The notes under the pieces are model-generated. The model did not search any database, was not told the origin of the DNA, and saw only the letters and a list, made by a program, of their open reading frames with translations. Positions 6,607 to 10,812 of a stretch of 10,812 bases of DNA are shown in pieces. The translations under genes were made by a program, and so were the position numbers. The DNA lies in NCBI GenBank assembly GCA_011048645.1, contig DSDR01000333.1, forward strand, positions 1-10,812, read 5' to 3'. Numbering within the stretch: the stretch's first letter is position 1; every line of letters begins with the position of its first letter. Origin of the DNA: Phycisphaerales bacterium. GTDB lineage: Bacteria; Planctomycetota; Phycisphaerae; Sedimentisphaerales; Anaerohalosphaeraceae.

Positions 6607-7641
6607 TTATCTTTTCTTTCTCCTGTCGGGGCGGAAGGTTTTTCCGGCGATGGCGGTAATCAGCGCCGTCAGGCCGACCAGATCGGTCTGTCGTCCATAA
6701 AGGCCGAGCCGTTCGCAGCGGTCGATCAGACGTCCCAGAAGCTGATTGATGTCATACTTGCGATGTTCGGTCCATTGGGCCGCCTGACTAACCAGCAGAC
6801 GCCGATGGCTGCGCAGCAACTGAGCGGCCGGCATGTCGGACGGGCCGTGCTTTTCGGACTTGAACAGCCGACGAAGGCAATTGTCATAATAGCCGTAAAA
6901 ATCCGCCCCCAGCGCCTTGCGTTTGCGCTCGTAATAGGCCTGCAGCGTCGAGGTCATTCGACCGGCCGACCAGGGCGGATTGAGGTCGGGTCTGACTACC
7001 GGCGCCGCGGCGCCGATTTTGCGCATCAGTGAATCGACATACAGCAGCTTTTTCAGCACCGGCCAGTCGCGATATTTGTCACGCCAGTTGTTGTGCGGAT
7101 TGAGCCAGACCGCAAACGTCTCGGCAAAATCCTCATCGGGATGCGACTGGGCGTAATGGTCGGACAGATGAATCACATAGCGGCGGGAATAGGGCTGAAA
7201 ACTGTACGTATTGCCGTACGGCGCGCTGAACGGCCCGAACAATTCCTGCCAGCGTGTGCGTTTGAACAGTTCATAGGCGTAGTTAATCGCGTGGCCGCAT
7301 TCGTGTCGCAGCAGCTTCATACAGCTTTCTTCGTCGCTGCCTTCGACCTCCAGCATCATCTTCTGTTCCAGTTCAATCAGCCGCGGATGGGCCAGGCAAA
7401 ACGGAATACCGATCATCGGCGTTCTGTCCGGACAGAGCCACTCATCGGCCAGATAGCACGGCGGACGAAAGCGAATGCCCCGCTCGGCCAGTTCCGCATA
7501 CAGCCGCTCGATCCGTCCTTCCAGCAACGAGCCGGCGATGCTGATGTGCAGATCGCGCACGCGCATCGACAACAGCTCCTTGTCGGCAAGCTGCGTCCAG
7601 TCCACCGCTTTGTGCGTACGAGAATCGGACGTTTTCTGCAT
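6607..7641 (-). CDS. Putative zinc-binding metallopeptidase (HExxH...E)
   Basis: The product from the chosen ATG is 344 residues. The active-site motif is LLRHECGHAINYAY, with HECGH at 113-117; HPDEDFAETFAVWL follows, and Glu174 is the likely third zinc ligand, giving a gluzincin-like HExxH-(56)-E pattern. This resembles the 'putative zinc-binding metallopeptidase' (Peptidase_Mx) group, whose substrates are unknown. No signal peptide or membrane span is visible, so it is probably cytoplasmic. The frame is open further upstream, but that part lies inside mcsB in another frame; ATG 7641 is 4 bases from the mcsB stop, which fits translational coupling, although no clear Shine-Dalgarno is visible. 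The C-terminal 150 residues are basic and helical with no recognised domain. It lies between mcsB and an ATP-grasp ligase, suggesting a shared peptide or protein substrate (inference). Confidence 0.8.
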   Translation of the reverse strand: MQKTSDSRTHKAVDWTQLADKELLSMRVRDLHISIAGSLLEGRIERLYAELAERGIRFRPPCYLADEWLCPDRTPMIGIPFCLAHPRLIELEQKMMLEVEGSDEESCMKLLRHECGHAINYAYELFKRTRWQELFGPFSAPYGNTYSFQPYSRRYVIHLSDHYAQSHPDEDFAETFAVWLNPHNNWRDKYRDWPVLKKLLYVDSLMRKIGAAAPVVRPDLNPPWSAGRMTSTLQAYYERKRKALGADFYGYYDNCLRRLFKSEKHGPSDMPAAQLLRSHRRLLVSQAAQWTEHRKYDINQLLGRLIDRCERLGLYGRQTDLVGLTALITAIAGKTFRPDRRKKR

Positions 7642-7645
7642 AGGC

Positions 7646-8704
7646 TCAGTTGGTACACAGACGGCTGCGGAGTATTTGCGCGCGAAGGCTGTCGCGTTGT
7701 TCGGCGTCGAGCATACGGCCGGCGCGAAGCTGTAAATGGGCCGGCTGCGTGAGCATAAACAGGTCATTGACCGTGGCGATGTCCACCTTTTCGATGCGTC
7801 CGAGATTGACGCCGAGCCGGACGTTGCTCAGCAAAAAGAGGGCCTCCTGCGAACTGATCAGACAGGCGTTTTGCAAGACGCCCAGCGCCCGCTGAATCTT
7901 GTCGTCCAGCGACTGGGGACGTTTGGCCAGCAGCGTTTTGCGGGCCTCCAGTTCGTAGGCGGCGATTTTGGGCACGATGCGACTGACAAAATCCTCCACC
8001 ACCTGGGCTTCGCTGACGCCGAGCGTGACCTGATTGGACAATTGGAATAAATCGCCGACCGCTTCTGTGCCTTCGCCGAACAGGCCGCGCACCGCCAGGT
8101 CGCTGTCGCGCGCCGCGGCCAGCACCTTGTCGATTTGGCCGGTCATCTTCAGCGCCGGCAGATGCAGCATCACCGAGACACGAATGCCCGTGCCCAGGTT
8201 GGTCGGGCAAGCCGTCAGATAGCCGTACCGCCGATCAAAGGCATACTCCACCTGCTGTTCAATCCGGTCGTCAATGCGGTTGATGCGCTCCCAGCAGGAA
8301 TACAGATCCAGCCCCGCAGCCAACACCTGCATCCGCAGGTGGTCTTCTTCGTTAATCATCGCCGCGAACGCCTCGCCGCCGGCAATGACAACGCCGCGCG
8401 GCCCGCTGCCCTGGGCCAGTCGCCGACTAATCAGATGGCGTTCGGTCAGCAGCTCGCGCTCCACCGACGAGGCCTGCTCCACATCCATAAAGAAGGTTTC
8501 GCCGTCCACATCCAGCCCCAGCAGCGCCGCCTTGAACATCTCAAGTACGGCCTGCTGCTGTTCGGACGACAGGCACGGCAAAAACGCAAACCCCGCGGCG
8601 TTGCGCGCAAGCCGAATACGCGATGAGATGACCACATCGGAAAACAATCCCCGCCCCTGGCCGAACCAGGCGCTGGAAGTCTTGCACAAATCCGCCGGTT
8701 TCAT
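7646..8704 (-). CDS. mcsB: Protein arginine kinase (ATP:guanido phosphotransferase domain)
   Basis: McsB phosphorylates arginine side chains of proteins; in Bacillus this marks damaged proteins for ClpCP and inactivates the repressor CtsR. The 352-residue product is of normal family length. The catalytic domain shows SSRIRLARN near residue 27, the NEEDHLRMQV loop, and CPTNLGTGIRVSVMLHLPAL with the active-site Cys of phosphagen kinases. Near the C terminus is RDSLRA (337-342 from this start), the RDxxRA motif known as the phospho-arginine allosteric pocket that is specific to McsB and absent from creatine/arginine kinases. ATG 8704 is chosen; a GTG at 8719 would add five residues without a Shine-Dalgarno. 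mcsA lies 34 bases upstream. No ctsR or clpC is in the window. Confidence 0.95.
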   Translation of the reverse strand: MKPADLCKTSSAWFGQGRGLFSDVVISSRIRLARNAAGFAFLPCLSSEQQQAVLEMFKAALLGLDVDGETFFMDVEQASSVERELLTERHLISRRLAQGSGPRGVVIAGGEAFAAMINEEDHLRMQVLAAGLDLYSCWERINRIDDRIEQQVEYAFDRRYGYLTACPTNLGTGIRVSVMLHLPALKMTGQIDKVLAAARDSDLAVRGLFGEGTEAVGDLFQLSNQVTLGVSEAQVVEDFVSRIVPKIAAYELEARKTLLAKRPQSLDDKIQRALGVLQNACLISSQEALFLLSNVRLGVNLGRIEKVDIATVNDLFMLTQPAHLQLRAGRMLDAEQRDSLRAQILRSRLCTN

Positions 8705-8738
8705 AGTCTGGTTTTGCACCCGAAAAAGAAAAGGCTGT

Positions 8739-9242
8739 TCATTCGTTCATCTTGATTTCATCCCGCAAATGGGCGGCTCGTTCATAATCTTCATTCTTGA
8801 CCGCCTCGTCCAGTTGTCGCCGCAACTGCCGCAGGACGATGTCTTTTTTCTGTTCGGCCGGGATGCGGTTCGGAATCTTGCCGCAATGCCGGCTTTTGCC
8901 GTTATGGCTGCGCTCGATCAGCCCCAGCAGCTCTTTTTCGAACACCTTATAATCATAAGGGCATCCCAGCAGGCTTTCTTTGGCGAACCGCTTGAGCGAC
9001 ATCCCGCATTCAGGACAGGTTTTTGCCGGAATCTTCGGCTCCGTTTTGCCGCTCGGCTCGGCGGTCTCCGGCTGGACGCTCAGCAGGGTACTGAGCAGCT
9101 CATTGAGCGGAATCTGCGCCTTGACCGCCAATCCCTGCTGCTGGGCGCATTCCTGACACAAATGCGTCTCGGCTCGCTGGCCGTTGCTGATTTCGGTCAA
9201 ATGAATCGTGGCCGTTCGTTCTTTGCATGCCTGACACAGCAT
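8739..9242 (-). CDS. mcsA: McsA-like zinc-finger / UVR-domain activator of McsB
   Basis: McsA binds zinc and activates McsB in the protein-arginine phosphorylation system. The 167-residue product has CQAC (Cys3, Cys6) and CQEC (Cys29, Cys32), a linker, then CPEC (Cys76, Cys79) with LGCPYDYKVF (Cys94), GKSRHCGKIP, and a C-terminal UVR motif at 135-166 (LDEAVKNEDYERAAHLRDEI), as in UvrB/UvrC. The second zinc site is not canonical: Firmicute McsA has a CxxCY pair where this protein has CPYDY, leaving Asp97 where a Cys is expected; Cys120 might supply the missing ligand. ATG 9242 (MLCQAC) is preceded by GAGG 11 bases upstream and lies just below a good promoter; the frame is open for 19 more codons, but these run through the promoter. 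It is the first gene of a four-gene operon with mcsB. Confidence 0.9.
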   Translation of the reverse strand: MLCQACKERTATIHLTEISNGQRAETHLCQECAQQQGLAVKAQIPLNELLSTLLSVQPETAEPSGKTEPKIPAKTCPECGMSLKRFAKESLLGCPYDYKVFEKELLGLIERSHNGKSRHCGKIPNRIPAEQKKDIVLRQLRRQLDEAVKNEDYERAAHLRDEIKMNE

Positions 9243-9253
9243 AAATTGACAAT

Positions 9254-9257
9254 CCTC
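9254..9257 (-). promoter_or_regulatory. Shine-Dalgarno of mcsA
   Basis: GAGG on the minus strand, 11 bases before ATG 9242. It argues for the shorter McsA start over the upstream open frame. Confidence 0.55.
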
Positions 9258-9281
9258 AATCAAATTCAACGTTCGTCTTTT

Positions 9282-9312
9282 ATTATATACGATCCGCAAA
9301 GAATATCGACAA
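9282..9312 (-). promoter_or_regulatory. Sigma70-type promoter of the mcsA-mcsB-peptidase-ATP-grasp operon
   Basis: On the minus strand TTGTCG (-35, at 9312-9307) is followed by TATATAAT. Taking TATATA as the -10 gives a 17-base spacer; taking the perfect TATAAT (9287-9282) gives 19. The expected transcript would start around 9275, leaving a leader of about 30 bases before mcsA. This AT-rich 118-base gap between the PTPS-like gene and mcsA is the only place upstream of the operon where a promoter is expected. No CtsR-like heptad operator was recognised. Confidence 0.55.
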
Positions 9313-9364
9313 AAAATGCCCGCGGCCTTGTGAATAAATGGCTAAACGGATGTATTTCAATCAG

Positions 9365-9736
9365 TTACGCATCCAGCTCGAAACGCGCCCGACAGCCGGG
9401 CGCCTCGGCGACCTCGATATAGCCCAATCGCGCCGGCGGGCGAATCCGTCCCGCCAGCGCACCGAACAGGCTGCGCGCGACTGCCTCGGCTGAGGCGTTG
9501 GTTTCGCTGAACCACGGCAGGGTTTCAAGCTCCTGACCGGATAACGGCTCGACAACCTCGTCAAGAAGTTGTTTTAGCTCCAGAAAATCCATCACCAGCC
9601 CCTGAGCGTTCAGGCTCGCCGCCCCCACCGCCGCCATCACGTGCCAGCGATGCGAATGCAAATGCTCCTGCGTGCCGTCGGCAAACGTCAGCCGATGCGA
9701 CGCTTCAAAATCAGTCTCAACAAAGATCCAATACAA
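9365..9736 (-). CDS. Divergent 6-pyruvoyl-tetrahydropterin synthase / QueD-like protein
   Basis: Member of the T-fold PTPS/QueD family (queuosine, biopterin or folate pathways). The 123-residue product keeps the zinc ligands His14 (FEASH) and His27/His29 (LHSH), the LVMDFLELK strand (47-55) and Glu111 in the EVAEA segment, the likely pterin anchor. It lacks the catalytic Cys of QueD: the usual CxxxHGH reads QEHLHSH, with Gln23 at the Cys position and Glu24 next to it. The LDHxxLN motif carrying catalytic Asp-His reads LSGQELE. Glu in an ExxH context without Cys is the mark of PTPS-III, which replaces FolB in folate synthesis, but loss of the Asp-His pair makes that doubtful. The start is TTG 9736 (MYWIFVETDFEASH), fitting the family N terminus; no Shine-Dalgarno is visible. 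No other pterin or queuosine gene is in the window. Confidence 0.78.
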   Translation of the reverse strand: MYWIFVETDFEASHRLTFADGTQEHLHSHRWHVMAAVGAASLNAQGLVMDFLELKQLLDEVVEPLSGQELETLPWFSETNASAEAVARSLFGALAGRIRPPARLGYIEVAEAPGCRARFELDA

Positions 9737-9767
9737 GGTAATTATGAATTGATAATTTTGAATTATT

Positions 9768-9790
9768 CACGGCCAAGATGGCCGTGCTAC
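9768..9790 (-). repeat. REP-like palindrome (GTAG + 8-bp stem, 3-base loop)
   Basis: On the minus strand GTAG (9790-9787) is followed directly by CACGGCCA, loop TCT, TGGCCGTG: a perfect GC-rich hairpin in an otherwise very AT-rich spacer. A GTAG tetranucleotide 5' of a short palindrome is the layout of REP elements moved by RAYT (TnpA-REP) transposases. It could also act as a transcription-terminating hairpin for coaD, but no U-run follows. Confidence 0.6.
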
Positions 9791-9823
9791 AAGAATACAA
9801 ATTCCTATGCTATTGAATTAATA

Positions 9824-9865
9824 ATTCTACATTCTACATTCTACATTCTGAATTCTATATTCTCC
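9824..9865 (-). repeat. 7-bp tandem repeat (GTAGAAT-type x 6) downstream of coaD
   Basis: On the plus strand: ATTCTAC three times, then ATTCTGA, ATTCTAT and ATTCTCC, without gaps. On the coaD strand this reads from just after the TGA stop as TAGAATTCAGAAT followed by GTAGAAT units. The first 13 bases are the same as in the array at the truD stop, in the same gene-relative orientation. Confidence 0.9.
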
Positions 9866-10387
9866 TCATTCCGGCACGTCGGGCTTGAGCCGCGGGTTGT
9901 TCTGTCTGACTTTCTCTTTGAGGCGGGCAAAGACCGCCGGCGGGATGAGCTTGCTGACATCGCCGCCGAGCAGGGCCAGTTGACGCACCATGGTGGAATT
10001 GACGTAGCCGTACTCCTCGCTGGTCATCACAAACACCGTCTCGATGCCCGCGACGGTGCGGTTGGTCATGGCCAACTGAAACTCATACTCCACATCCGTC
10101 AGGTTCCGCAGGCCGCGAAGCATCACGTTGGCGTGCTTGCGGGCGGCAAATTCCACCGTCAGACAGTCGTAGCTTTCCACCGAGACACGGGGCATATCGG
10201 CCACCAGCTCGCGAATCATCGCGACCCGCTCGTCTTTGGTAAACAGCTCCTCTTTGTCCGGATTCTGACCTACCGCCACAATCAGATGACTGAACAGCTT
10301 GTTGCCGCGGCGAATCACGTCCAAATGACCGTTGGTAATCGGATCAAACGACCCCGGAAATATCGCCGTAATGGGATTGTATTTCAT
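9866..10387 (-). CDS. coaD: Phosphopantetheine adenylyltransferase
   Basis: Transfers AMP from ATP to 4'-phosphopantetheine, giving dephospho-CoA, the penultimate step of coenzyme A synthesis. The 173-residue product is slightly longer than the usual 160. Nucleotidyltransferase motifs are clear: AIFPGSFDPITNGHLD (8-23) with the TxGH signature, VMLRGLRNLTDVEYEFQLA (88-106), and YGYVNSTMVRQLA (126-138), the counterpart of the ISS(T/S)xxR motif. ATG 10387 places MKYNPITAIFPGS at the normal N terminus; the open frame extends 28 codons further, but these overlap the 3' end of the preceding HD-domain gene in another frame. A strong Shine-Dalgarno is not visible. The gap to the HD-domain gene is 13 bases, so they share a transcript. 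A heptad repeat starts immediately after the stop. Confidence 0.96.
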   Translation of the reverse strand: MKYNPITAIFPGSFDPITNGHLDVIRRGNKLFSHLIVAVGQNPDKEELFTKDERVAMIRELVADMPRVSVESYDCLTVEFAARKHANVMLRGLRNLTDVEYEFQLAMTNRTVAGIETVFVMTSEEYGYVNSTMVRQLALLGGDVSKLIPPAVFARLKEKVRQNNPRLKPDVPE

Positions 10388-10400
10388 AATGTCTGAATTT

Positions 10401-10812
10401 TTATTTTGAGCCGGATTTATCCAGTGATTCGAGCAGGAGTTCTTCGAGGTCGCGGGCGGCGTGTTCGACATCCAGCTGGTTCATAAAAAATTCCGTCGCG
10501 CCGAATCGCCGCTCGGCCAGCGTTCTGACGGACTCAAAGCGATAGCTTTCCTTGAGCCGGGCCTGCCAGTAGCGGTAATCGACCTTGCGTCGCCAGCTTT
10601 CGAGGACATCCGAGACGCCCTTGCCGTGGATGACATAGCGGCGAAATTCGTTGAACAGGCCGACCGCGCCCATGTCGTCGAGGTTGCGCGCATCGGACAG
10701 AATCATCGCCTCGGTCATCTCCGTGAAGCGATTGCTCGATTCGACGATGATTTTGTTGATTTTATCGATCTTTGGGCCGGCCAGCGCTCCGGAGAGCTTG
10801 TCGGTGACCACC
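10401..10812 (-). CDS. HD-domain-like protein, C-terminal part (5' end outside window)
   Basis: The frame is open to the right-hand edge, so the start and probably most of the catalytic domain are outside; 136 residues and a TAA stop are visible. EAMILSDARNLDDMGAVGLFNEF resembles the closing part of HD-superfamily phosphohydrolases (compare DADKLDALGAIG in YedJ-like members), where the first Asp of SDARNLDD would be the last metal ligand. The rest is a charged, helical tail (from GVSDVLESWRRKVDYRYW to the end) that I cannot assign. The upstream HD pair itself would be outside the window, so function cannot be confirmed. It is co-directional with coaD, 13 bases upstream of it. Hydrolysis of a nucleotide or phosphoester is expected from the superfamily only. 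Confidence 0.55.
   Translation of the reverse strand, partial: VVTDKLSGALAGPKIDKINKIIVESSNRFTEMTEAMILSDARNLDDMGAVGLFNEFRRYVIHGKGVSDVLESWRRKVDYRYWQARLKESYRFESVRTLAERRFGATEFFMNQLDVEHAARDLEELLLESLDKSGSK

Noticed and set aside
7000..7015. 16-bp perfect palindrome CGGCGCCGCGGCGCCG inside the metallopeptidase gene
   Set aside because: Made by Ala/Gly GC-rich codons (IGAAAPV); no spacing or context suggesting an operator or element.
7093..7752. Plus-strand open frame of 219 codons opposite the metallopeptidase/mcsB junction
   Set aside because: Shadow of two genes with clear catalytic motifs; composition dominated by Arg, Gln and Ala as expected for antisense of GC-rich genes.
7642..7767. 42-codon upstream extension of the metallopeptidase
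   Set aside because: Lies wholly inside the mcsB C-terminal coding region, where the RDxxRA motif is; ATG 7641 is the better start.
8274..9422. Plus-strand open frame of 382 codons across mcsB, mcsA and the mcsA promoter
   Set aside because: Length comes from codon bias on the opposite strand; it crosses three real features, including the AT-rich promoter, and shows no coherent protein.
10388..10471. 28-codon upstream extension of coaD
   Set aside because: Overlaps the HD-domain gene in another frame, and the family N terminus begins exactly at MKYNPITAIFPGS.

Overview
The window looks like a stretch of core chromosome from a planctomycete-like bacterium, most plausibly of the Phycisphaerae / Sedimentisphaerales type. 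This is an inference from several traits: an rpsP-trmD-rplS cluster without rimM; McsA/McsB homologues in a lineage that is not Firmicutes; a McsA with a CPYDY variant of its second zinc finger; a PTPS-like protein without the catalytic Cys; moderately GC-rich genes separated by short AT-rich spacers; and frequent GTG/TTG starts. No 16S gene or other formal phylogenetic marker is present. I see no prophage, transposase, CRISPR array, tRNA or rRNA.

Plus strand, 1-5576. The first block is a translation/tRNA-modification operon: the 3' end of rpsP (S16), trmD (m1G37 methyltransferase), rplS (L19, overlapping trmD by 4 bases) and a YraN-family nuclease-like protein. A 76-base spacer with an imperfect inverted repeat separates it from truD (tRNA pseudouridine-13 synthase, a long form). 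Next is a quinone block: a MenA-like UbiA prenyltransferase, a CPBP (Rce1-like) intramembrane protease overlapping it by ATGA, and a UbiE/MenG methyltransferase. Both spacers inside this half (truD/menA and CPBP/menG) consist largely of 7-bp tandem repeats that begin at the stop codon of the upstream gene.

Minus strand, 5585-10812, convergent with the first half across an 8-bp gap. Reading 5' to 3' on that strand: the end of an HD-domain protein and coaD; a 129-bp AT-rich spacer holding another heptad array, in the same relative position and partly the same sequence as the one after truD, plus a REP-like hairpin; a divergent PTPS/QueD-like protein; then a promoter and a four-gene operon of mcsA, mcsB (protein arginine kinase and its zinc-finger/UVR partner), an HExxH metallopeptidase and a D-Ala-D-Ala-ligase-like ATP-grasp enzyme.

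The most interesting signals are (i) heptad repeats placed at gene stop codons, (ii) coupling of protein-arginine phosphorylation genes with an uncharacterised peptidase and ATP-grasp ligase, (iii) a PTPS homologue that keeps its metal ligands but lacks the Cys/Asp/His catalytic triad, and (iv) a REP-type palindrome preceded by the GTAG tetranucleotide that RAYT transposases recognise.
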